In this document: one piece after another, positions 55,074 through 62,661 of the stretch
How the letters are laid out: each line of letters starts with the position of its first letter
Position numbering within the stretch: position 1 is the first letter of the stretch
The notes under the pieces: model-generated
What the model saw: the letters and a program-made list of their open reading frames with translations, nothing else
What the model was told of the DNA's origin: nothing
Database searches by the model: none
Program-made: the position numbers and the translations under genes
Assembly (NCBI GenBank): GCA_031291905.1
Contig: JARLIC010000137.1
Span: 1-64,000, forward strand
DNA: 64,000 nucleotides
Origin: Minisyncoccota bacterium
GTDB taxonomy: Bacteria; Patescibacteriota; Minisyncoccia; UBA6257; 2-01-FULL-56-20
Reading direction: 5' to 3'

Positions 55074-55387
55074 GCGTCGTCCGCGTCGGGATCGTCGAAG
55101 ACGTCGACGGGCTCCAGGTCGGATCGGAAGATCCGGGCCGCGCGTTCGCAGGCGGCGATCGTCATCTCCCACGACGCGTACTTCAGGCGCCCCCTGGTGT
55201 CGTGGGGAAGCTCGATCGGCATCTTGCCGCCGGCCGCGAGCTGGACGAACGGCAGGATCGCTTTCAGCCACAGCCGGTCGCTCGACTGGACCGCCAGGTA
55301 TTCCGGGTCGACGTCGATGCACTCGTGGGAACAATCGAAACCATCGTCTTCGCCGTCGTCGATCGGCGATTCGTCCAGTTCGTTCAT
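55070..55387 (-). CDS. Unknown acidic protein
   Basis: 105 residues, ATGA overlap with the HNH-like gene. Acidic start (NELDESPIDDGEDDG), helical core LWLKAILPFVQLAAGG, WEMTIAACERAARIF, acidic end. Unrecognised. Confidence 0.5.
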   Translation of the reverse strand: MNELDESPIDDGEDDGFDCSHECIDVDPEYLAVQSSDRLWLKAILPFVQLAAGGKMPIELPHDTRGRLKYASWEMTIAACERAARIFRSDLEPVDVFDDPDADDA

Positions 55388-55671
55388 GATGCCTTCCTCT
55401 CCCGCGAAAGGGATTGGTCCGCTTTCTGGTGGCACTCTTTACACAAAAATTGCACGCAAATCGGATCGGAATGGTCTGGATGATGGCGATCCAAGATCCT
55501 AGAATGAAAACAGGCTTGACAGACCGCAGGGCGGTCGATCAAGCCAAGTCGTTCCGCCAATGCGGCGGCGCGACGGGCGGCGTGGTGCCGGTTCCGTCGC
55601 GACGTTCTATAGTTTTGAGAAGCTGCGATCGCACGGTTGAGCCTGCTGGCGAGTCGGGCTCGTTCGGTCAT
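55384..55671 (-). CDS. Small HNH-like zinc protein
   Basis: 95 residues. Basic helical N-half (ARLASRLNRAIAASQNYRTSRRNRHHAARR); CQACFHSRILDRHHPDHSDPICVQFLCKECHQKAD is an HNH-like zinc fold with HH and a terminal C-x2-CH. Possibly a nuclease; the small size also fits an HNH protein acting in packaging, but no terminase is in view. Confidence 0.6.
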   Translation of the reverse strand: MTERARLASRLNRAIAASQNYRTSRRNRHHAARRAAALAERLGLIDRPAVCQACFHSRILDRHHPDHSDPICVQFLCKECHQKADQSLSRERKAS

Positions 55672-55703
55672 GGCGTTTACACCCTGGGGAGGATGGTAAA
55701 TCG

Positions 55704-56339
55704 ATGATGACGATGGTAGTTTGTGCGGCGGCCTTGGTAGGGCAGGCGCCCAAGGCTGAAAAACCGATGGCGTTGGACCCGGTCACTCAGGGTCGCGTCT
55801 ACGCGGCATACACCGGTGCCAGGGAATGGTCGTTCGGCTTGGCCAACAAGCTCTGTTACCGGAACCCAATGGTCCCCCTTCTTAACAGGGCTCGCCAGAA
55901 ATCCGACGCTGTTTACAGCTACACGCTTTACCACCTAGAGGAAGGCGCCGCCAAACAGATCTGCGAGGCGTACGGGATATCGCGGATGACGCTCGCCAAG
56001 GTGATCGCGGACCCTCGCAGCCAGGACGTCGACTTCATTCCCGAGACGAACGGGGATGGAGGGATCGCGATGGCGACCGCCACCAATTTCAGCAGAGGGA
56101 CGCGGTTTAACCCAAGGAAGGTCGTCTTGCCAGCGTCGATAGCCAGGCGGATCGGGTACAAGAATCCAGACCCGAACGCGCCGCCACCGCCACCGCCCTG
56201 GCGTCCTGAGTCGTACACGAGCGATGGTCGTCGGATACCGGGAAGGGCGGCGGATCCAGAGATCGAACAAAGAAAGAAGGAGATCAAGGAAAGAGCAAAA
56301 AACACCGTGATCAAAGACCCGATTCCCGCATCGCCGTGA
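55704..56339 (+). CDS. Unknown protein with HTH-like segment, lone + gene in a - strand block
   Basis: 211 residues (ATG 55767 is a possible later start). LDPVTQGRVYAAYTGAREWSFGLANKL, then EGAAKQICEAYGISRMTLAKVI, a helix-turn-helix-like segment; Pro-rich stretch PPPPPPW and a Lys/Glu tail. It runs against its neighbours on both sides, ending 2 bases from the tail-tube-like gene. May be a separately acquired gene. Confidence 0.5.
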   Translation: MMTMVVCAAALVGQAPKAEKPMALDPVTQGRVYAAYTGAREWSFGLANKLCYRNPMVPLLNRARQKSDAVYSYTLYHLEEGAAKQICEAYGISRMTLAKVIADPRSQDVDFIPETNGDGGIAMATATNFSRGTRFNPRKVVLPASIARRIGYKNPDPNAPPPPPPWRPESYTSDGRRIPGRAADPEIEQRKKEIKERAKNTVIKDPIPASP

Positions 56340-56341
56340 TC

Positions 56342-56848
56342 CTAAGACCTGGACAATCCGCCATAACTCTTGAGAACGGCCGTGTACGTCATTACGCCGT
56401 CGATGATCATCTTGGCGAAAAAATTCGTGACCAAGAAGTAGCCCTGCCAGTATTGATCGGTGGCACTGATTCCAAGTTGCGCGTAGGCGATGACCGAGCC
56501 GTCGAACAGGGCCGTCATGAGCGTATACGGGACCACGCCGACGTTGAAAACGCCCTCGATCCGAACATCCGTCTGAATGGCCACTGGCAGCGAGGCCGCG
56601 AACACCAGGTCCATCGAACTGTCGTAGTGGACCGACGATGTTACGTCCGACGTCTGAACGTCCGTGCGGGCCTCCCATGATCGGATAGGGACGAACGTCG
56701 GAGCAAGCGGCTTCGTCCTGTCGCGACCGGGCGGCTTGGTGAGGAACACGAACTTGGTCCCCGCACCCGCATCGTTAGTGTAGCCTAAATAGAGATAGCC
56801 TTGGGTTCCCGCACGTTTCCCGTCGTCGCCGTCATCAAATCCCGCCAT
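56342..56848 (-). CDS. Tail-tube-like protein, copy 2
   Basis: 168 residues. DGKRAGTQGYLYLGYTNDAG, PVAIQTDVRIEGVFNVGVVPYTLMTALFDGSV, QGYFLVTNFFAKMIIDGVMTYTAVLKSYG follow the same order as the 62230 product (GKRVGMQSYI, PVMANTTVNVEGMFHVDSIPSALMFNLYSG). Both fit a siphovirus tail-tube fold; one may be the tube and the other a tail-tip or decoration protein. Confidence 0.6.
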   Translation of the reverse strand: MAGFDDGDDGKRAGTQGYLYLGYTNDAGAGTKFVFLTKPPGRDRTKPLAPTFVPIRSWEARTDVQTSDVTSSVHYDSSMDLVFAASLPVAIQTDVRIEGVFNVGVVPYTLMTALFDGSVIAYAQLGISATDQYWQGYFLVTNFFAKMIIDGVMTYTAVLKSYGGLSRS

Positions 56849-57209
56849 CGTCGCTCCATTTGCCCAGCGGGCATTCCATGTCGCGGCCCCACGGCTTCAC
56901 GGCCATCGAACATCTGCACTCTCGGCACTTGTTCCGCTTGGCGTCGAAGGACTCGCACGTCTCGCATATCGCGTGGCGGCGGTCGAATTCGGCCTGATCG
57001 ACGGTCGCGCAGCCGGACTTGATGAACGTCCCGACCGCCACGGCAAGACTTCCGACTTGCTCAAGCAGCGGCGGATATTCGGGCTCGACTCCGTTGTGCC
57101 GGTCGATCACGCGTCGCCATTTCTCCGGGCTCTTGGCGTGGTTATTGCACAAAACCGCGTACGAATCGCACTCGCCCGTGATCGGGCAGCCGGAGCACTT
57201 CGGGTCCAT
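56835..57209 (-). CDS. Cys-rich protein (DUF6171-like C-terminus)
   Basis: 124 residues. N-terminal CSGCPITGEC and C-terminal CETCESFDAKRNKCRECRCSMAVK, CPLGKW, a double zinc motif I associate with DUF6171-type proteins near phage tail genes. Starts at the stop of the large upstream tail gene. Role unknown. Confidence 0.6.
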   Translation of the reverse strand: MDPKCSGCPITGECDSYAVLCNNHAKSPEKWRRVIDRHNGVEPEYPPLLEQVGSLAVAVGTFIKSGCATVDQAEFDRRHAICETCESFDAKRNKCRECRCSMAVKPWGRDMECPLGKWSDDGGI

Positions 57210-58702
57210 CAAGCGACCTCGTCGATGAAAATGCGCGTGACGACGTCCCCGGCGCCGATCGGCAGCGGGGCCGAGTAGTGCACAGGGCCGGACGTGTAAT
57301 CGAGGTGAAGTGGACCGCACGACGATCCGCTTCCAAAGGTCACGGCAAGTCCGGACGTCGGCCAGTTTCCCGCTCCGGTTCCATCGATGGAGCCATAAGG
57401 GTAAGACGGACTGCTTCCGCCGTACACGATATTGATTCCATCGATTGCAAACGGGGCGTAGAGCGATGTGCAGTCGAAATAGATCGCCACCTTGAATGGA
57501 GCCGACGGCCTGGGAAAAAAAGGGTCCGACCTCCAGTGGCCGAGTTTCGTGGAGCCGGGCCGCAGCGACCCGTTAGGCATCTCCCAGGGCGCATCGGAGT
57601 ACTTCATAGTCACCGAGTAGAGCGTGGTCGTCGTCGGCGGCCCGGCGGGGAAGGTGGGCGTCCGCACTTCGATGTACGTAAGCACCAGGTCTTTCTTGGG
57701 GAGGTCGCAGGGCCAGCAACATCGCCCCTTGAGCACCGCGTCGGGAGCGTCCTTGGTGTTGACGCTTCCGTTCTTGGAGCCGTCCGCCGCAATTAGGTTG
57801 AACGTCTGGGCGCCGATGCCGCCGCTGGAAGCATAGTAAGTACGGGGGCCGGCGACGATTCCGTACCCCCATTTCAGAAACGCCAGTCCGCCGCATTCCA
57901 ACTGGACGTTGTGGCCGCCCGGTGCGTTGGTCGGGTTCGTGTAGGAGGGTTGGTTCCACCAGTCGACGTTGCCGATCCACCGATAATTCTGTGTGCCGTC
58001 GTTATTGAAGATCGGGGTCTTCGTTAAACGCACCGACCCCACTCTATTTTCCTCGGCGATCGACTCGTCCTTGATATTATACGACAAGACCACGTCGCCG
58101 TCGGGATAGAAGCCCTGGGCGACGCCGCTTGACCCGGCCGCACCCCCGCAGTTTCGACATGGGCACCGTAACGTCGCCGCTGCATCCACGTCGAACGCAA
58201 TGACTGGGTTCAGCCAGGGGGCCGGGAGGCCGAATTGCTGGACGATCGCGAACGTCGCCGTGATCGGGTCGCATGCTATTGAGTCGTGAGGGATGGACCT
58301 GGCGTCAATAGAGCCGCTTGAATCGCCCGGCTGGCTCGCGTTGAACAACCGCACGCCGGCTGGACACGTGGAGACGGAGTATCGCACGGTGAGCTGCATG
58401 CCCCCCCGGCTGGGATCGGTAAGCAGGACGTCGTCGATGCACGTCAGCTCATATCGATAGTACGCAACGCCCGTCTTTCTGACGCAATCGCCGCTGGTCC
58501 AATCGTCGGTCGTCCACGCAATCCAATCCGTCTGCCACGGACGTCCTCCGGAAGCCATTGGGGTCGGCTGTTTAAGCGCATACACGCCGAGGTCGTCCGT
58601 GACGACGCCGTTCTTGAGGTATTGACCGTCGCACGCCTTGCAGCCGTTGAGGCACTGAGGCGAGCTTCCGCAGCAGCAGCCTTGGCGGTTCTTGGCACCC
58701 AA
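57209..58702 (-). CDS. Large Cys-containing structural (tail) protein
   Basis: 497 residues. Cys-rich start (GCCCGSSPQCLNGCKAC), then long beta-rich Thr/Ser/Gly sequence (TDDWTSGDCVRKTG, FDVDAAATLRCPCRNCGG). Composition and position between the other tail genes suggest a tail-tip or receptor-binding protein. No homolog recognised. Confidence 0.55.
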   Translation of the reverse strand: MGAKNRQGCCCGSSPQCLNGCKACDGQYLKNGVVTDDLGVYALKQPTPMASGGRPWQTDWIAWTTDDWTSGDCVRKTGVAYYRYELTCIDDVLLTDPSRGGMQLTVRYSVSTCPAGVRLFNASQPGDSSGSIDARSIPHDSIACDPITATFAIVQQFGLPAPWLNPVIAFDVDAAATLRCPCRNCGGAAGSSGVAQGFYPDGDVVLSYNIKDESIAEENRVGSVRLTKTPIFNNDGTQNYRWIGNVDWWNQPSYTNPTNAPGGHNVQLECGGLAFLKWGYGIVAGPRTYYASSGGIGAQTFNLIAADGSKNGSVNTKDAPDAVLKGRCCWPCDLPKKDLVLTYIEVRTPTFPAGPPTTTTLYSVTMKYSDAPWEMPNGSLRPGSTKLGHWRSDPFFPRPSAPFKVAIYFDCTSLYAPFAIDGINIVYGGSSPSYPYGSIDGTGAGNWPTSGLAVTFGSGSSCGPLHLDYTSGPVHYSAPLPIGAGDVVTRIFIDEVA

Positions 58703-58715
58703 TGGGTCGTCCTCG

Positions 58716-59147
58716 TCAAGATGATCCGTCGCACTCTTCCCAGATCACTTGCCAGACGTTGAGGATCTTGGCGAGCACTAGATACTGACTACCGCCGACA
58801 CTGGAAAGCCCCATGTTGTAAGCCTTGATCGGGTTTTCCTGGTCCACCTTAAGCACGCAATCCCCGCTGTCGTCGCGAGCCAGTCGGACGGCGTAAACAT
58901 CCGCTTTCCCGAGCATGCGATTGCCGTCGGCGTCATCTTCGGACGCCGGGATTCCATCTGTCCCCGATTTGGCGTACATCAGGGTCGGTGCGTTAAGATA
59001 TACCTGCCTCCCGCTTGGACCCGTCATCATGCCGAGCCCAGGGCCGGGACTTGTTCCAGCCTGATCCGACACCGCCCGGTTCAACTGGCTGATCGCCTTG
59101 GCGAACGGATTCGACGACGCGAATTTGGTGAGCTTTGGGCGAAACAT
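58716..59147 (-). CDS. Tail-region unknown protein
   Basis: 143 residues. NPFAKAISQLNRAVSDQAG, MLGKADVYAVRLARDDSGDCVL. ATGA-type overlap with the upstream structural gene (59147). Probably a minor tail or assembly protein by context. Confidence 0.55.
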   Translation of the reverse strand: MFRPKLTKFASSNPFAKAISQLNRAVSDQAGTSPGPGLGMMTGPSGRQVYLNAPTLMYAKSGTDGIPASEDDADGNRMLGKADVYAVRLARDDSGDCVLKVDQENPIKAYNMGLSSVGGSQYLVLAKILNVWQVIWEECDGSS

Positions 59148-60145
59148 CAGTCGGCGTACTCCGGCCAGATGTCGAATTGCAATTCCGCCGTGGAGTAGGG
59201 GGCTTCTCCACCTTTAACCTGGATCACTTGGTCCCATTTCCCATCTGGAGAAACGAAATAGTTCCAGCTCGATTGATTGCTTCCGTTTACATCTTCGACG
59301 AGGCCGTTCGCAAGAATATGGTGCGTAATGTCGTACGTCAGGCCGCCGGTCGCGACGTCCGGCCTGGCTTCATACTCGTAGCTGAGATAAAGCATGCTTT
59401 CGGCCTTGAACGCCGTATTGCCAAAACCGAGAGGGATGTCGTTTGTTTTGCCAACGAGGTTATTGAGTTTTTCCGAATCAACGAACGGCATGTTGTGGCG
59501 GGTGATTGTGATCTCAAGTTTGGGCCGAACGAGGCCCACCTTGGAGTCGTCGATGTTTTCGCCGCTGGTCGCGAATTTGTACCCTGAAGCGTAAGGCGAA
59601 TACGCCTCTCCGGCCGCCTTGATCCGCGTCGTCGTGAACGGATATCCGCTGAGATCCGCACCGGGGAAGTTGGGATCGAACTCCTTGTCGTCGACAATGT
59701 ACGTCGGAACGCCCCACGTCGTGGGGATGACGACCATGGCGTACATGCCCCATCCGACCATGCCCGTGGCCGACCCGTCGCCGTCAGTGCGAAATTTTAC
59801 GGGGCGGAATTCCCCCGTCCCCATGCAGATCATGCGGTCCCATAGGTAGCCGCTTTGTTGGCCTGGCAGCCCCGGCGATTTATCACCGCTGATCACAGGG
59901 AGTTTCGTTGGAAGTTTGCGATAGTATTTGCCGCCCGAATATGAAGACGAGCCGGCGAGCAACTGAAGAAACTTGATGTAGTCCTTCCATGCGATCAAGA
60001 AATCAATTTGGACGACAAGCCCCTGGTCGGTCCAGGACGGACGGATTCCGCCCTGAGATCCATTCTCGCCCACGAAGATCGCGGCTTGAACGCCGTCGTC
60101 TCCCCCGAATTGAATGGGATCGCTGGAATACGGATTATTGGCCAC
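59147..60145 (-). CDS. Tail-region structural protein
   Basis: 332 residues. DPIQFGGDDGVQAAIFVGENG, WTDQGLVVQIDFLIAWKDYIKFLQLLAG, beta-rich with Tyr/Gly (YSGGKYYRKLP). Directly downstream of the tape-measure gene, the usual place of distal tail/baseplate hub proteins. Family not recognised. Confidence 0.55.
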   Translation of the reverse strand: MANNPYSSDPIQFGGDDGVQAAIFVGENGSQGGIRPSWTDQGLVVQIDFLIAWKDYIKFLQLLAGSSSYSGGKYYRKLPTKLPVISGDKSPGLPGQQSGYLWDRMICMGTGEFRPVKFRTDGDGSATGMVGWGMYAMVVIPTTWGVPTYIVDDKEFDPNFPGADLSGYPFTTTRIKAAGEAYSPYASGYKFATSGENIDDSKVGLVRPKLEITITRHNMPFVDSEKLNNLVGKTNDIPLGFGNTAFKAESMLYLSYEYEARPDVATGGLTYDITHHILANGLVEDVNGSNQSSWNYFVSPDGKWDQVIQVKGGEAPYSTAELQFDIWPEYAD

Positions 60146-60157
60146 GCGATATCATCC

Positions 60158-61507
60158 TCAGAAGGGGACGGCCCCGAGTTGGGGCTGTTTGGCCATCTTC
60201 TCGATCGCAACCGTCATGCGCTGTTGCTGTTCGAGCGATTTCTTGGCGATCTCGGTTTGATTGCGAAGTTCATTGTGCTTGCCGCCGGTGATGGCATCCT
60301 GGATCTGACGACTCAAGCCCTGGATATCCGTGTAGGCGGCCCCGCGATGGCCGCCGCCTTTCTTGAGAGCGGCTTCCTCGGCGCTGAGCGTCAACTGGTC
60401 CTGGATCAAAGCCTTGTTTCGCTTGTCGACCTCGATGTCGGCATTCATTGCGTCTGCATCACGCTGGGCGAGTTCCAGTTGAGATTTGCCGGACACGGCG
60501 TCCCAGAATCGACCCAAGAAGCTGGACCCCGAACTGAGGCCCTGGACCATGCTCGTCGTCGCCGAAACCACCGCGTTGAGCATCTGAAGCAGCTTCGTGA
60601 AGACAGGAAGTACCGTTTCCCCAATCGCGGCCGACAGGTTCTCCCAGTTCCCCTTGAGCATGCGGAGCTGCATCGAATAGCGATCCTGAGATCGAACGAT
60701 GTCTCCTTCGGCCCTCGCCAGTCCACCCGTGATCAAGGCGTATCGCGCCAACACCTTGGCCGAGTCCGTGACCACGCCGTCCGTGCCCACTAGCCCCATC
60801 TCGAACGCCTTGGCTTTAACCTTGGCTTCGGTCAGAAGCACGCCGAATTCACGGAGCGGGCGCGACATGCCCGAAAGGCCTGACTGAATCTTCCGCATCG
60901 CATCTTCGACGGGCACGTTGAAGAACGACGACGCTTCGGCGGCGAGTTTGGATAGGTTGGCACCCATCTTCGCCGAGTCCTTCTCACTGGCCCCCGCGCC
61001 TTGCAGGAGGAGACCGGAAGAGGAGGAAAGTTCGTGGGTCTCCCGTTTGGATACTCCGTACTTCGCCGCGAGTTCGTCGGCTTGATTTCCGACGATGCCT
61101 TTGTGCGAACCGAACACCTGTTGCGACTTGGCTTCAGCTTCCTGGAGTTCGCTGGCCGATTCGGCCGCCGCCTTGAGGCTGGTCGTCAACAACTCCAGGG
61201 AGCCGACGACCGCCGCAATCGCGATCGCCGCAGTGCCGCCGGGGATGGCGGCTCCGGCCGCAGGATTCGCATTTTGCGGACGGGGCGTCAAATTGGCTAC
61301 TGCGCCAAGACCTCCTCCTCCTCTATGGAGAAGCGCCCCGTAAATACTCCCGACTGCACCTCCGAAATTTCCGCCAAGCTTATTGGCGATCGTCAGGAAC
61401 CCGCTCATCTGCCGCTTGGTCTGAGCCAGGGCGTGGTCAAGCCCCTGTGTGTTCGCCCCGATGTTGATCACGGCTGAGCCGAGAACATGGGCGTTCATAA
61501 AATTCAT
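60158..61507 (-). CDS. Tail tape-measure protein
   Basis: 449 residues. Typical TMP features: N-terminal helical NTQGLDHALAQTKRQMSGF, a Gly/Ala-rich hydrophobic stretch (AAIPGGTAAIAIAAVVGSL), AEAKSQQVFGSHKG, SGLLLQGAGASEKD, YSMQLRMLKGNWENLSAAIGETVLPVFTKLLQML (TP901-core-like). At about 1.5 angstrom per residue this predicts a short tail near 65-70 nm (known ruler rule). It overlaps the frameshifted chaperone gene by 4 bp. Confidence 0.85.
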   Translation of the reverse strand: MNFMNAHVLGSAVINIGANTQGLDHALAQTKRQMSGFLTIANKLGGNFGGAVGSIYGALLHRGGGGLGAVANLTPRPQNANPAAGAAIPGGTAAIAIAAVVGSLELLTTSLKAAAESASELQEAEAKSQQVFGSHKGIVGNQADELAAKYGVSKRETHELSSSSGLLLQGAGASEKDSAKMGANLSKLAAEASSFFNVPVEDAMRKIQSGLSGMSRPLREFGVLLTEAKVKAKAFEMGLVGTDGVVTDSAKVLARYALITGGLARAEGDIVRSQDRYSMQLRMLKGNWENLSAAIGETVLPVFTKLLQMLNAVVSATTSMVQGLSSGSSFLGRFWDAVSGKSQLELAQRDADAMNADIEVDKRNKALIQDQLTLSAEEAALKKGGGHRGAAYTDIQGLSRQIQDAITGGKHNELRNQTEIAKKSLEQQQRMTVAIEKMAKQPQLGAVPF

Positions 61508-62222
61508 GGCGACTCATTCCACGCCTTCTCGGCGTTCTGGCGTTCTTCGAGATAGACTTTGTATTCGGCGGCGGACCCTATGGCTTTCGCACCGGGCGGT
61601 TCCTCGTTCGCGAGACAGACGAGTTGCGGGATCGTGAACCGCGCCAGTTCCCATGGCTTGAATTTGCCTTCCTTCATCGCACTGTGGTAGATTTCCCACC
61701 AGTTGATTTTCGGCTCGCTCGCCGTTGCCGCCGGGACGCCTGTGAGCCACTCGTTGCGCTGGGCGGCGTCATGCTCAGCTCGTCGGGTTTTGGGTCGGTG
61801 GCCACCATGTCGATGTTCGTCGCCTGGCCGACCATCGCGGCGTCCACCAAGCTCATTTCGGTGAACAGGGCCTCCGCGTCGGCCTCCGTGAACGTCGGAT
61901 CGCCCTTGCGGATCGATAGGAACAACGTCTGCTTGACGCCTTCGATCGAGAGCAAGAGCTTGTCGGCCTCGGGGGTGCCGATCAGGTGTCGCGGCTGGCA
62001 CGCCGTAGACAGGGCCTCTTTAAGCAGGAACTCCTGCTGCTTCCAATTCCACGACCCGCTCGCGATAGCCTTTTCGACTTCCTTGAACGGATCAGGGAAC
62101 TGACGATCGATCCACTCCTGGAGGCAACCGAAGTCTCCAATGTCGAGCGGGTGAACCTTATATTCCTTGCCCTTGACCGTCATCGTCTTGGGCTGCGCCG
62201 TGAGTGCGGAAAGGTTATTCAT
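61504..62222 (-). CDS. Tail assembly chaperone, -1 frameshift fusion product
   Basis: 239 residues if ribosomes slip -1 at CCCAAAA. The downstream frame has no good start of its own but is clearly coding (RNEWLTGVP, INWWEIYHSAMKEGKFKPWELARFTIPQLV) and ends in a 4-bp overlap with the tape-measure gene. This is the classic G/GT chaperone arrangement that precedes tape-measure genes in siphoviruses. Confidence 0.8.
61674..62222 (-). CDS. Tail assembly chaperone, unshifted product
   Basis: 182 residues from ATG 62222. TVKGKEYKVHPLDIGDFGCLQEWIDRQF at the N-terminus is typical of tail assembly chaperones; WKQQEFLLKEALSTAC follows. The zero-frame C-terminus becomes Ser/Arg-rich (QASRRQRRASRKS) after the slip site, as expected for a dispensable end. 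Confidence 0.8.
   Translation of the reverse strand: MNNLSALTAQPKTMTVKGKEYKVHPLDIGDFGCLQEWIDRQFPDPFKEVEKAIASGSWNWKQQEFLLKEALSTACQPRHLIGTPEADKLLLSIEGVKQTLFLSIRKGDPTFTEADAEALFTEMSLVDAAMVGQATNIDMVATDPKPDELSMTPPSATSGSQASRRQRRASRKSTGGKSTTVR
61788..61794 (-). other. Programmed -1 frameshift site (slippery heptamer)
   Basis: On the - strand C CCA AAA in the zero frame, fitting X XXY YYZ. After slipping to CCC AAA the frame reads on into the conserved second chaperone domain. Confidence 0.8.
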
Positions 62223-62229
62223 GAGCACC

Positions 62230-62643
62230 TTAACTGTAGGGGAAGAACTTGCTGTTGGATACTAACGTGCAGGTGTATTTCACGACGTCCTTGATATCGA
62301 TATTGGAGGCGAAGTTCGAGATGTCGAACAGCCCGTGTCCCATCACGGCTCCCGCATCGAGCCCGAGCACGGTCGGGCACGCCCTGATTCCCGAATAGAG
62401 GTTGAACATGAGGGCGCTGGGAATGCTGTCGACGTGGAACATTCCTTCGACGTTGACCGTGGTATTCGCCATCACCGGGATCTGGGTGTTGAACAGGATG
62501 TTCGCATCCCCGTCGTAGTTCGTGTTGTCAGTACTGTCCACCAGCGTGCGGGCGACGTCGAATGTGTACTTCGTAATCGGGATGTTCGTCCCGTTGAAGG
62601 TAATATACGACTGCATGCCGACTCTTTTTCCATCTTCGCCCAT
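62230..62643 (-). CDS. Major tail (tube) protein-like, copy 1
   Basis: 137 residues. GKRVGMQSYITFNGTNIPITKYTFDV, TDNTNYDGDANILFNTQIPVMANTTVNVEGMFHVD, DIKDVVKYTCTLVSNSKFF: a compact beta-rich protein of tail-tube size, just upstream of the chaperone and tape-measure genes, the usual tube position. Paralog at 56342. Confidence 0.7.
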   Translation of the reverse strand: MGEDGKRVGMQSYITFNGTNIPITKYTFDVARTLVDSTDNTNYDGDANILFNTQIPVMANTTVNVEGMFHVDSIPSALMFNLYSGIRACPTVLGLDAGAVMGHGLFDISNFASNIDIKDVVKYTCTLVSNSKFFPYS

Positions 62644-62661
62644 CTCGACCCTCCCCCTTCG

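Noticed and set aside
55935..56678. Long - strand open frame opposite the 55704 gene and overlapping the tail-tube-like gene
   Set aside because: Overlaps a recognisable tail protein in another frame and is rich in Arg/Gly typical of a shadow frame.
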